Source: Carallia brachiata (Eukaryota > Streptophyta > Magnoliopsida > Malpighiales > Rhizophoraceae). From it: a DNA stretch of 64,000 nucleotides. A program made the translations under genes and the position numbers. Positions 21,936 through 35,000 of the stretch are shown piece by piece (within the stretch, counting starts at the first letter, position 1; each line of letters begins with the position of its first letter). The stretch covers positions 1,483,103 to 1,547,102 of the forward strand of contig JADCRB010000004.1 of NCBI GenBank assembly GCA_021464245.1. Reading direction: 5' to 3'. The notes under the pieces were generated by a model. That model was not told where the DNA came from and ran no database searches. It saw nothing but the letters and a program-made list of their open reading frames with translations.

Positions 21936-24900
21936 TCATGACCGGAGGAGGGAAACCATGGCATCGGCAGAATCCGGCCCATGGTTATTTACACTTGGTA
22001 TTATTTTCTCAGGAGAAACAAGCTTCACAAATTCTCGAAGTTCTGTAAAGCTGCAATGCTCGCTATATGGCACTTCATACCTGGTGACATAGAAGAAACT
22101 TTTCCTGTTAGTACTATGAACAGTGACGAGACAATTTGCAGACTGTATATTCCGTAGTCTCGGTGTTTGACCAGTCTATATGAACAATGACTAACATTTT
22201 GCACCGAAAACATGTGTCTTGATACCCAATATTTACCATAAAATGAAGAGGCTGGGCTTTAGAGCTAAAATCATTGGAGAAAACTTTTAGGCTTATGTTG
22301 CTGCCACTGAACCAACCAAAATGAATTCACTAATACAAAATCTTCTCATTTCATATAATAGGCGCATCACATTACTTTACTTTTAAATAAACATGGGTGA
22401 CAGTTACTTTCATGCCAAACCACATACAAATCAAAAGAAATGCATTGCAAGTAGAACTTGTACCGATGTCTTCTAAACATTATACCAATTACTGCATGAA
22501 TGTTGAAGAATGTGTAGAATGATAAATTAGTATGTCTGCATTCAGCAGTTATGAATGTTGAAGAATGTGTAGAATGATTAATCATTATGCTTGCATTCAG
22601 CAGTTAAGACTACAAACCGTGACATTACCTTATAATGGTTCCTTGCTGCCATCTTCTCCCTGGAGTCTTCTTCTTCCCTTTACCAAATGTCCAACCAGTA
22701 GGGGTGAAAGCAACTATAAGACTAAAACGACCCTGTTGAATAAGCACAAATGTAACGGTCGTCATGGATTAAGAGCAATAGAAATCAGGCAAGCAAAAAG
22801 TGACATTTCTTTCGAGATCATTAGAACGCTTCTCTCATGTGATTGCCTAGTGATCATGCGCTTGCACAACTACCTTTATTAGAAAAATTATTGGCAATAA
22901 CTCTATCAATTGGAATTATCTCAAGGAAATAGTGTACCTGTAAACTCCAGTGATGTCTACCTAGCAGCACATGTAGACAATGGAAAAGCTAAACAAAATA
23001 GTAGAGGCATGCTCCATTAAACAGCATTTCAAAACCTAGGTGGCAAGAGATATGGCAACATTCGTTCTTTGTGCATCTTATCTGGTGTTCTATGTCTTCT
23101 TTGGCAAACTCTTATTTGGAAGAACCTAGGTGGCAAGAGAAAGCTATTGTAATCTTGTCTCCCTTACCGCATATTGACTGGATAGATGCTTCAGTCTTTT
23201 GAAGCTTGCGAGGGTCCACATTGGCATGACATGTATGTGGCTTTCTTGTTCGTTTGATGTCAACCACTGCAAATCTTCCTTGGATAACTCCAAACATTCC
23301 AAAAGACGAAGCTTGGAGGCAGTGACATAAACCTTCCTATGAAGTACACGGGCAACCTCCAAGAACAGTCTCTCCTTTCCTTTTTCAATGATAAGAAGTA
23401 AATTAAACATGCGGAGTATGAGAAAGAGGGAGAGGACAGAGCACCGGTCTTTACCAATTGTATAACTTCCAATCAAAAAAGTGTTCTGGGGTTGAAAGCT
23501 TCTGCTTGAATGGCCTCAATGACAAATTGTATAACAGCTTCCTGCTTTGGGAAGTCGTACTGCAAAACATCATCACGATGAGAACAAAAAGCAGATACAC
23601 CTTCATACTGTGAGCTGATAATTTTTTTCAAGTAATTGGTTTCATCCAATAAGATTAGAGTTTCAAAATATGAGTTTCTTCTAGCTGAAAAAGATTTTTT
23701 TTTATTGTAATTGAATATGACTCAAAACAAAGGCCCCCTGGAATTATAAGAAAATTAACTTGATAAAGTTGATAAGCATTCCTGTAGTAACGAACCAAAC
23801 CTGGAATTTTAAGCAGCTTGGTCTTACCTGGGGATTACAGTACGTAGTATCAAGGATGAGTGTATGGATAGAACATGTTTGCAATACGGTGGCGCTCGCC
23901 ATCTTCTCACAAAAGCGAAAATCTCCCGTGTGTAAAACCACCTAATCATTTACATGATTCTGACTTCATTTTGGAATTGATGAGTAACCAACACCACATA
24001 CAATATTGCAAATATCTCAAGAAGTCAATGTGGACACACCTTACCATTGGGAGGTTCAAAGAGTATTATGATAGATCCAGGGCAGTGGTTTGCATCCAAG
24101 CATGTGACATCAACACCAGCAATGTTGATCTTTTGGTTGAGAGGCAAAACCTGTAATTTGTCCCAAGGCAACCCAATCTTCATATTAACAAGCCTTGCTG
24201 TGATCAAGGAACAATAGATCTTCCCATGACAGAAGGATCTTGTTAGCCCTTGATAATCTGCCAAATGCCAAATAAAATTGCAATATTTGTTTTTAGAATT
24301 GTGGTGCTTTCGATATCGTATGTACTCATTGAGATATCAGCAACACAAAGCAAAGATCATGTCAACCAGAACCAACGACCAACAAGCATGCCCTACAACA
24401 TTGCTTCAAACTTGCTTCAGATGGCAAAAATTAAGATACAAGAGGAAATAAAAGTAAGATAATATCAAAGGAAAAGCTGTTAAACCAAGGACAGCCAGAC
24501 ACAAGTAGAAAATGCACAAGCTTTTAAGCAAAAGGCATCAAGCTAGTGCATAAATTAAGTCAACTTCTCTTTTAAACAAGCTTCCTCCTTGTTAAGATTA
24601 ATTACCGTCCAACAAAACAACAAATTATTGAGAGGAAGTAATTCCCATGGCCATTTTTATATCTTAATAGCATAATAAAAATTGAGAATTTAGATGAACT
24701 TACGATCCATATGGAAGTGAGTGAGAAACCAATGGGAGCAATCGCCTCTAAGATATTTGAAAGCATCCTGCAGAGAAAATTCTAGTGATGAAACAAGCAG
24801 TAAATCCAGAAAATTGCTGGTAACAAAAGACAAAGCCACAGCCACTGCAGGCATTAGAGAATAGGTTGTACACTATGAGTAACAAAGGCATGTTTATTAA

Positions 24901-26663
24901 CTAAATGCAAGATTATATCAGTTGTTACTTGGTACAATAAAGGAAGGGCAATTACCACTCGGAATGATGTCCCTGGTATGTTACACCACAAGGGAATGTC
25001 TTTAAGTTTTCTATTTTTGACAGTGTTCTTTGTCACAGATTTGCGTATACAATGCTGGTGGCCCTTCTTTTTCCTCGATGTTCTAGGGTAGTGGTGCAGA
25101 CTTTCTTCCTCAAGCCAGGAAAATAATCTGTAATCAACTTGTTAGCAGTTGATTTACTAGTTTCATCTCCAGTGACCACAGAAGCCTCCTCTTGCATCTC
25201 TGCTTCGTGGATTATCCGTGATCCATCTTCACTGAGTGCATGCATATTCCTGTGTGGCTCAACTGCAAGATTCGACCCTTTTCGAAGCTCACTAAGAGCT
25301 TGCACAATCTTCTTCCTGGGGCCAAGTGCAGCCACACCTATGCCCATAAGATCCTGGACAGAAAAAAAGACAAGCATGCATTGAGCAATACTATGCCAAA
25401 AAAGAGAAATCATGAGAATATCGACAACAACATACCCCTGTTGATGCCCAGAGCTCGCAAAACAGTTTGTTCAAATGACCAACCAATGCCTTTTCATTGC
25501 TATAACCCAAATTCTCCGTCTAGTTTAAATCAATCATGAACAAAAGTTCTTTCATTCAACTATATTGGCAGGACAACAATCAACAGGCACACATCTAGCC
25601 TGTTGTTTCCTTAAAAAAGGAATGTTCTGAAAAGTGCACTAATGTGGATTTATTTTAAGGATGTTGCCAACAAATTTTCATGTGATCACGCCTAAGCAAA
25701 CATACCTCTTCTGTCAGCCACTTCAAGGTATCCCAATCAATTTCTTCCCTGACAAAACGTCTGCATATCTTTCTAATCCCAGATTTTCTAGCCACTTCAG
25801 AACAGGAGATACATCAACAATTCCCCGCTCGCCATCAACAAATTGATGTCGTGGGAATTGAGGATTCACCTCACTACTTTCAAGAGCAACCTAAAAAAAA
25901 AAAAAAGATATGCAAAATTAGCAAACAAAAATGTCTTCATGAGACATCATTCCTGAAACCGCAAAATTAGAACAAAGGCTTTACCTCTTGGGCAAGATTC
26001 TCTTCTTTGTCTAGACAACAATTAGTGTGAACCAGTCTAGAGTCCTCCGACAAATCCGAAATGTCAATCCCACAGAGCGGGCATTGAACCAAACAACCTC
26101 CATCATTGGAGCCACTAATCTCCTCTTGCTCCTGCGTTTCAACATCGTCTTCATCAACACATAACTTAATTAGCACATCAAGCCCATTCTGTCCCTCAAA
26201 ATCCTCGATTCTATTGCACTCACTAAACCCATCCCACCGGAATCCACAAACTGTTTCATCAATTTTGCCTCTACAGAATCGACGAAATAGCCTCCCTTCA
26301 CTTGCAATCTGTCATTCTTACGCAAATCCACTGAGTGTGGATCCTCAACAGTTTTATAACAGCAATCGATGCTCGACTCTATTAAATCCAAACTGCAATT
26401 CTCGTCCAATTCGATCTCTTCTTGTGTACAAGATCCGGGCACGTGGATCGGCGTGGAGGAGGAGGCGGGAACGAGTTTTCCTTGCCCGACCGCCTCTCGC
26501 GCTTCATGGGCGGAGGGCGGCGGGAATTGCTGGAGCGCTTGAGGGGCTTCCTGGCGTTTGAGGTGAGAGTCAAAGCTTTTGGTGTCTGGAATAAAGGAGT
26601 TTGGAAATCGTCGTCGTCTTCGTCGTAGCTGTCACGGCGTCGATTGGCCGGCGTTGAGAGCAT
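21936..26663 (-). CDS. SNM1/PSO2-family DNA cross-link repair nuclease with UBZ and SAM domains
   Basis: Ten exons: 26663-25985, 25890-25706, 25353-24956, 24767-24704, 24257-24040, 23941-23828, 23559-23455, 23379-23168, 22732-22629 and 22080-21936; all junctions are GT-AG. The product is a metallo-beta-lactamase/beta-CASP 5' exonuclease family member expected to process interstrand cross-links in the nucleus. In order it has a basic, Pro-rich N-terminus, a UBZ4-type zinc finger (CPLC...H..C, about residues 195-222), a SAM domain (about 250-315), the HFHMDH metal site (about 439-444), the ANHCPGS and HTGDFRF motifs, and a DRMBL-type C-terminus with GSYTIGKE and YSEHCSF. This order resembles Arabidopsis At2g45700. 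Five single-base deletions interrupt the frame: near 26437-26439, 26183-26185, 25754-25757, 25033-25040 and in the T run at 23475-23480. Restoring them would give about 742 aa. Confidence 0.85.
22498..22607. repeat. 55-bp tandem duplication in the last SNM1 intron
   Basis: Two copies of GAATGTTGAAGAATGTGTAG... through CATTCAGCAGTTA lie head to tail (22498-22552 and 22553-22607) with a few differences. They sit in the intron between exons 9 and 10. Confidence 0.85.
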
Positions 26664-27480
26664 TCTTTTAGGGTTCTGAGATGGAGCTGTCCGTCTCTAG
26701 ATAGCCTTCTTTGATGAAATCTTGAAGTCCGTATTTTGGCGGAGAAAGTGGCAATGGAGGTTTTTTTTTGGGAATTTGAAAAGTTTTTTATGTTTTTTTG
26801 AAAACTAGAGGCGCGAAACTGGATACAATTTGGGCCTAGACCAGAATTTGGGCTTGAGAAACGAACTTGATCTCCCATTCATCGGTTATCGAATGATTTG
26901 CCCCTACGGTTACATTATCATATTTGGGCTCTACTAGTAGGCACCGGCAAGGATAATAGAAATTTGATGTCGTTTAATTAGAAATTTTAAATTTAAAATT
27001 TGAAAATATAATCGTATTAAATATTTATGGTAAGCCCTTTCGCCACTCTTTGAGATCCTACTCGGGTCGATTCAGATTAATCAGTCCATTGAATTGAATA
27101 CTAGACGGTTTAAAAAAAAAAAATCATATTTGGGCTCTTCTATCTGCTTTGTTGTTCTATACGCAATGCTTTTGAATTGTTGTAAAACCTTTCGAGTTTA
27201 CACATAGAGCTGACATTTTCAATCCTTGGTCTCTAATTTTTTTTGTTTTTCGCATTCAGTAGAAAACGTTTTCTCTTATAAATTTATTTCTTGCCTAAAT
27301 TCATAGATTTGTAGATATGCTTTCTTTTGTTGTGCATATGGGAGCCAAATGAGCCAAAATACCACAGATTTTCGTTTTTCTTTTTCTTAACCTTTTCATT
27401 GTATGCCGTTAGGTTCGAGTAAATAGGCCTTGCAACGGTCTGTAAATTCATCAAGTGTGATCAAGGTTCATTAATTCCAG
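26664..27480. other. 5' region of the SNM1-type gene and intergenic DNA
   Basis: The 200 bp next to ATG 26663 are expected to hold the 5' UTR and promoter. No TATA box is obvious. The rest shows no gene. Confidence 0.5.
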
Positions 27481-28624
27481 GAACTTGTACGAAAACTCTG
27501 TGGCCTGCATCAAAATGAGCAATATGGATCGAATTAGTACTCCATTCACCGCGAGCAATCAGATTTCATTAGCATTTCTCTCTCTGCTGAAATGCTGTAC
27601 CCACCAAAGCAAGCTAAAAAGACTTGGATATTGGACCCCACTAATGTGTTACAAACAGATTACGAAGCCTCACTTGGAGAATCAGTTATGCACATTTGAA
27701 CATTCCAATGTTGAAATCTATTGGATGAGGAAAATCATCATTGAAGTATTGAGTCTAACTCACATAGAGATATAAGTTGAGGATAGTTGATCAAAATTTA
27801 ACACCTATAAAACGAAACACGATTACAGAAGGTAGGAAATTGTTCTGACATTAACACTCCAAAATCTAAGTCAGCATTAGAGTTTAAAGTGAGAGAGTGA
27901 TTATATAGATAATAGTATCCTATATATGACCTAATAGATAACCCTTTAGGAGGATCATCCTATTTATAAAGTGTACAAATGAGTACTAACGTATGAAGTA
28001 ATTGAGTACTGTAATTTGAGCAATTTGAACGAAAACTATATGGCATGCATTAAAATGAGCTCTATGGATCGAATTAGTACTCCATTCACCGCGAACAATC
28101 AGATTTCATTAGCAATTCTCTTGGTGCTGGAAATGCTGTACCCACCGAGAGCGAGCTAAAGAGGCATGCATATTGGGTAAGAAAAGCAACCCCAGTAACG
28201 TGTTATAAACAGAATACGAAGCCTCACTTGGAGAATGAGTTATGCATATTTTAACATTAACAATGTTGGAATCTATTGGATGAGAAAAATCATCATCATT
28301 CCGTCAAATAAAAAAAATAAATAAATTAATCATCATCGAAGTACCAAGTTCAACTCAAATGAAAGTACCAAATTAAGAATGATTAATCGGAATTTAACAC
28401 CCGCACAACGAAGCACGGCTACAGAAAGCTAGAAGGTATCCCCAGCATTGGCAAACCGATATCTAAATCAATATCAGAGTCCAGAGGGAGAGAGTGATTA
28501 TATAGAGTAGTGCCTTATACATGACCTATGAGATAAACTCCTCTAGAAAGGTAAAGACCCTCCTATTTATAAGGTCTGCAAGTGAGTGTTAATGTATGAA
28601 CTAATAGGGTCTGTGATACTATAA
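27481..28624. repeat. Tandem pair of ~540-600 bp direct repeats
   Basis: Copy 1 (about 27481-28018) and copy 2 (about 28021-28624) share long stretches, for example GGATCGAATTAGTACTCCAT, CAATCAGATTTCATTAGCA and GAGAGAGTGATTATATAGA, and the flanking CCTATTTATAA blocks. Copy 2 is longer because of small insertions. No open frame is conserved between copies. The wording resembles dispersed plant retroelement non-coding sequence, but I cannot name the family. Confidence 0.8.
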
Positions 28625-28836
28625 GGGTCTGTGATACTATGATGTGCATGAACTTAGAATGGACCCATATAGTGGTGGACATGAGGGGGAAGGAACTCTA
28701 AAGTTGAAGGTCCAACAAACTCAATTTATTCTTAATCACTATCATTTGCAAAAATGGTAACAAGTAAATGGCAAACCTCATCCTTTTCCTAATTAGATAA
28801 AGAAGATTGGGAAATTAGAGTAAAAATTAACCATAC

Positions 28837-28990
28837 AAATTATAATGGGACCTAAGCTTGATGGACTGTATACAACTGTGGAGATACCATGTAACCTAAC
28901 TTGTACAACAAAATTCATCAAATTAATTATAACGGACCTAAGCTTGATGAACTGTATACAATTGTATAGATAACACATAACCTAAGTTGT
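28837..28990. repeat. 86-bp tandem duplication downstream of DCL3
   Basis: GGACCTAAGCTTGATG.ACTGT and following sequence recur with an 86-bp period (28849 and 28935). The copies differ at several positions. They lie just beyond the 3' end of DCL3. Confidence 0.75.
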
Positions 28991-29048
28991 AGGAATTCCC
29001 AAAAATGGCGAAAGGAAATTAGAGTTCAAAAATTTATCAGCGGATTTA

Positions 29049-32000
29049 TTATGAGCCATTGATGATGATACGCCCCTGTTTCTGAAGCTCATAAAGCAAT
29101 GCGAGTGCTGCAGCGTCAAATGAGCTCTTCTTATCAGGTTTGGGATCTCCCATGCATTCAATGGTGCCAACATAGGGTATTTGCACTGAGGCTTTGGACA
29201 CAAAACTGACAAAGGCCTTCTTTTTCTCTGTACCTTCTCCGAACTCCATCAGCGTTCTGTTAGAGTAAGAATTTAGCTACGGAAAAAAAAGTACATAATG
29301 TGCTAGAGGATGAGAGGAGAAATATCAAGTAATTTCTCGAGTGCCGGATGCAATATTTGACCACAATTTCCCAGCAGATACGTTCATATGTAGAAGCAGA
29401 ATACAGGACAAAAAAAAAAAAGCAAAAAACTTGAGACAGGATAAATTAGCTAACCTTGATTCATTTGCTTCAAAATTTGGCTTTGACCATTGCAGTCTCC
29501 CGCACAGTTGAAACAGATCAGTTCGGGGTCCTCCTTTCTTCATGTTAATTGGTTCGACAACTGCAAAATGAACTCCATCAGATATCTATGTCCTTAAATT
29601 TTTGGAGCTATGCTCAATAAGCACTTGGCCCTAATTCACCCATAAATTAAAACAATGATATGGGAAATAATTACTCTCATTTATCTAGGTAAGATTCCAC
29701 GTCAAAACAGATAGCCAAAAGGAGAATGTTGCAATACCAAAAAAATGGAGAATGTTGCATACCGGGGGGACCAAGTCCGGGATTGGCAGCAAGGGAAGCA
29801 ACTGCACTTGATTCTGCAGGCAGTGGCTTTCCTGCTGATTTCTGCTTTTTCTGGTTTGCTGCCATAGACAAACCTTCCTTGGCCAAGGAATTGGCCGGTG
29901 GATCTACAACATGGTGAGAAGCCTGCTTCCCTCTCTTCGGATCACCGGGGGAGTATGCAATTCCTCTATCCTGTGCATTGCAATGAGCTAGAATTAACTA
30001 AAAATTTAAAAAGAACAGAACACTTTGGAAAAAATCAAACATCAATACTCCACCTATGTTATTTATCATTTCGTTGGTTTTGACTCTAGGAAACATTTAA
30101 AGTTCTATTCTCTCTTGATAAAACATTTGAAGTTTGAAGCAAAAAGAAGAAACATCATCAAAAAATTATCTATCCCTTCAAAACCCTTTCTTAGAGAGAG
30201 AAGCATGGAAAGAATACAATTACATTCACCATAATACATACATTAATGTCACTGCATATTCTCTTGGGGACTACTCCTATATAAAGGTCCAATGAACTTT
30301 CGGAGATTATTGCCCTGACAACAATGACACTATATCTTGGAAAAACAAAAGCAATGTGCTTAAAATGTTAAAGGAATTCATGTGAGTAATTGTTGTGGCT
30401 ACACAGACACACACGTGCATATCAAAACATGCAAAAATTATTCCCAATTGCAATTTTAGGAGTAGAAATAAACCTTAAGTTGCTTCAACAATTGAAAAGC
30501 TGCCTTTCCCTTTGCCTCTTTTTTGTTCCGGTCGTACCCCTTTCCTACCAAGAGAACATCACTTAACTGCAAACTAAGCTCAGTATGCGCCAGGTCCCCA
30601 TGTATTCCACATTCTTCCTTCACAAAATACTCAAGATTGCCACACAATAAGGCTAGTTCATGTGTTGGAGCTAGCACAAGATTTTCAGGGGTTGCAAATG
30701 GAGATAACAGTGGCTGGAATACTTTCCAAACAACATCAAGATTAAGCTTCGTATCAATTAGCATTGCACCAGCAATACTCTCAACAAAATCCCCAAGTGC
30801 CTGTAGACAACATAAGAACAGTCAGAGAACATATGACCTCTCATTAAGACTGTAGAAGCAGCAAAATAGAAACACAAGTTTATATTCATTAAATCCAAAT
30901 TCAATGCCATGGGTAAGGTAAAAAAAAGAAAGAAAGAAAGAAAGAAATGACAGTAGCTTTACCTTAGGACTTTTTGGGCCTTTAGCTTCTTCGGCAGTTT
31001 CATCAGATCCATCAAAAGAATTCACATATTCTGTGATTTGATTAAGAAGTAATGCAGAACGATGTTGAAGATGCTTATACAAATCCTGTCTCACGGCAAC
31101 TCGAGCAAAATGTTCATTACTTACAGAAGCCGAACGCAAAGCAGTCAACTCTCCAGGGTTAATGCCTGTGTGGCTCTGATAGAGGTAAAATGTAATAAGC
31201 AATCCCAAGACAGCATCACCAAGAAATTCAAGCCTCTGTCAGATGATCAAAAAAATTAATTAGAGATGAATAAGAAACCTTGCCAGAGACTGCTTAAGTC
31301 ATAATATATTATGTGCTTAAGTATCTTGTGATCAAGTAAGCCTAAAAAAAAAAAGGAAAAAAGCTTCTTGTCATCAACAAATATGTCCATAGGAAGAGCT
31401 CATTAAATTATAAACAAAGCCTCTGCACTAGATATATCATCTAATGTCTGTGTAAGAGCTCATCATATTATCGCCTAAAATCAGGACACTTAGTTTCTGA
31501 GATTGTTTATATCCAATTGATTGTTTTGAGACTCAAAATCCATATTGTTTTTCCGATTATTTTGGGCCCAACACATCACAAAAGAGGTCTAAATAAAAAA
31601 TTTACTACCTGGTAACAGTAGCCAACTCCCTGTTCTTGCATGGTTGCATGAGTCATGGCCTCCTGCAAGAGAAACTTGACAGAAAAAGTATATCCCAGCT
31701 TTGACTCTAGATTCTCAACCTCATACTCTTTAGGGATACAGGAATGCAGGGAAGCACGATTAATGGCTTCAATTACCAAAGATTGATCAATATCAGCATC
31801 AATCCCTAACCATTTCATGCAATGCAAAGCAGCAATGAGTCCACCGCTGACATAATAAGCTCCTATAATGGCTTCAACACAATCTGATATTGTTTTCGAT
31901 ACCATCCATCGGTGGCCCCTATCGCAGGCCTTTCCAATCTTAACTCTTGGGTCCTCAGATTGGAATTTGGCATCCAGGGGCACTTCACATTTGTCCACTC

Positions 32001-35000
32001 CACACTTACAAGGAACCGGAAAAATGGGCCGCTGTCCTGGAGCAACCCAACGGCGTGGTTCAAACGCCGTATCTCGGATAAATCCCTGTCAAATAAGAAA
32101 TATATAGCCTTAAAATGAAAACTTTATTGCAATCTGTTTACCAATTACTGTTAACAAAAAAAAGTAAGCAAATTGAAAGTACAAATTAGTTCAGATCAGT
32201 CCCTGTGCCCATAATCCAAACCCTAAAACTTATTGAATAATTTTTTTTTGAGATGTAACATTAAATACCTGTAAACTGCGATTGGTGCCCAATTTATGTA
32301 GCGTTGAATTACAAACAGCCCGTTGACAACAATCAGATAATTGGCCTTCGTGCTTCTTGGGATATCTTAGATAGAGGTGGCAACAAACAGCAAACTTTAG
32401 AACTGAATCTCCAAGCAACTCCAATCGCTCCAGAGAAAAGTTTTCACCACAGGTTGTTGTTGTTATTGCTTCCAGAATCTAGTGGGAGACAAATTAGATT
32501 AGATCATTTGTGAAGTGAATGATTCATCCATCAATCCATATGCCAAATCAAAGGAGAAATTTCACTAAACAGCAGAACCCACCAATGAGCTTGAGATGTG
32601 AAAATTGGGAGTACAACAAGCAATCTCTTGTCTAAGTTGACTGGCTAATGTTAAGGACTCCAGACGGTACATTAGAGATGGTAATAAATAAAGTGATCTC
32701 AGAACTTTGAATGAAATACCCAAACTGAGTAGAAGTTCAGGTGGCATATGAGCATACTGTCGCTGTTTCTCAATGCCACCATCTTTTGAGGCACCTGCAC
32801 ATTTAAGAGAATAAGTCAGACACTAAACAAAAAGCTGCATTTACATCCAGTTTGATAAGTACAACAATGGCCTGATCTAAGCAACTCTCAGCTAATTTGC
32901 TAAAATCAAAAGCCTTTGTTCTGTAATTTAGACAAGCTGAAATGCACAAATGAAGTTACCTTTTTCTATTATTACAAAAAAAAAATAATAATAATAATAA
33001 AAGCTCTTTTTTTCATAAACATGTTACTAATTTCACTGACTTTTGTTTACAATAAGATGTGTCACGATTTCCAAATTCCATGTTTCCTTCCAATACCCTA
33101 AGCATGAATTTTGGCAGGCAGAGCCTGCATAGAAAAAAAAACTAGTGGTCTCACATTGGTTCAGTTAATAAAAAAGTACCCCCATCATTAACTACACTCA
33201 TCATCACACTGTAAAAGTAAAACAGTATAATTGAACAGCTAGACTTCAGATACTAAATTGGCAAGGGCACCCCTACATACAAAGGGATCGAAGGGCTCAA
33301 ATTAACAAACCTTGATGATTGGAGTCCACAAGCAGATTATGTGGGCTATGGCTTTGCTTTAAGCGCAACAGAGGCTGTCTTGGATGTGCAAGCACAATTC
33401 CATACCTGATAAGAGTTGGTGTTATTGATGAAAGGCGACTTATGAAACTGACGTAGGACAAACAAAGAAAAAACAACACCTAACTCAAGAATCCACCCGA
33501 AACTAAGAACACACGGGAATCCACCCAAAGTTATCAATATTCAATATCAAAAGTAAATTCGTAAAAGGTCTCCATCTAACAATAATAACATAGGTCCTAT
33601 ATATATATATAGCTTGAATAAAATTTCAGTTTCCTTCCCAAAAATCTTCTTCTCAATACTGATCCCACATCAATAACTAACCTAAGACAATCTAAAAAAT
33701 CATTATAAATAGAAGATAATAGTAAATTCCTAAATAGAAGATATTCTCTTTCCTTATTATCTATCGCTGATCTATGACATGAATGTAAACCAGGGGAAAA
33801 AATATCAAATGAATACATATATTAACAGGGACCAGTGTTACCTACTTTTGCTGGAAGTAGTCGGCATATGATGAATAACCTGACTGCAAATTATCAGGGT
33901 TTCCTTCAAAAGGACTCTCAGCAGAAGAATTAGCAACAACTTCATCAATAGCGTATATCCTTCCTGTATGAATTGCCAATACAACCATATCTTTTGCATT
34001 GTTCATATCAACCAAAGCATTTGCAAGGTGGATGCCATTGGGACAACTGCTTTCTGTTATTGATTCACCAACAGTGCAACGTGATGACTTTCCTCTATCA
34101 GAATCATGATGCAGATTATCCAAGCAAGAGTTGCTTTTTAAGAATTCTACCACCAAACAGCAAGCATCAACGCCTTCCCAATCAATTTTCAGATATTTGT
34201 CACTTGAAGTGCTGCATGTTTCAAGTGGTAGAAGCAGATACATGTATGATGGGCTCCAGAGAGACCTTGTTCCTTTCCCAAGTAAAAACTCTCTTGGTAC
34301 TTTAGATTTTCTGGATCCAGAGTACAACTTCCCAAACAAGCCATTGAAAAGTAGTTCCTGAAGCATTTTGCTTTGTTCATCTGAAAAAGAAAACATAGAA
34401 AATGGTAATCAGCAACCCCCAACAAAACAGAAAAACTAGTTTAATCACAAGCATATGTTAGTACCTCTTTGGCATTCAAGTACACCAGCCCCTGTGAAGA
34501 AACAGAGGTCTTAACAATTTTCCTAACCAAGTAAAGGTCCAACTCAATATTTCCCACGTCTTCATCAAGCTTGGACCCAATAAGAAGTACAAAACCAGAA
34601 TAAATTTCCCTGGAAATGTTAGAGTTGAAGTCAAACTTATAGGCATGAAAGGTGGCTCCATCAAGATTGTCTCCCCAGCTTCCGAAAAATGCACGGATGC
34701 TAGTCGTTCCATGTAATTCCTTCCTTTTTGTTGTTCCTTCAAATGTTTTTGACAATGGCAGGGAAGAGAAAATGCGCAGTTAGTCCACACATCCATACAA
34801 GGTGACAACAAACATACTAACAAATACCACTAATCTCTCTAGCAGATGAAATCAAACCATCCAAACTTTTCACACAGAAGATTGCTGTTAAATAATTATT
34901 AACTCTGTGCTCATTAATAACATCCTTTCATAAAAAAGATTCAAATATTGCTAACAACAACATAAGAAAACAATTTTCCAAAATTATAACTTCAGTGAAT

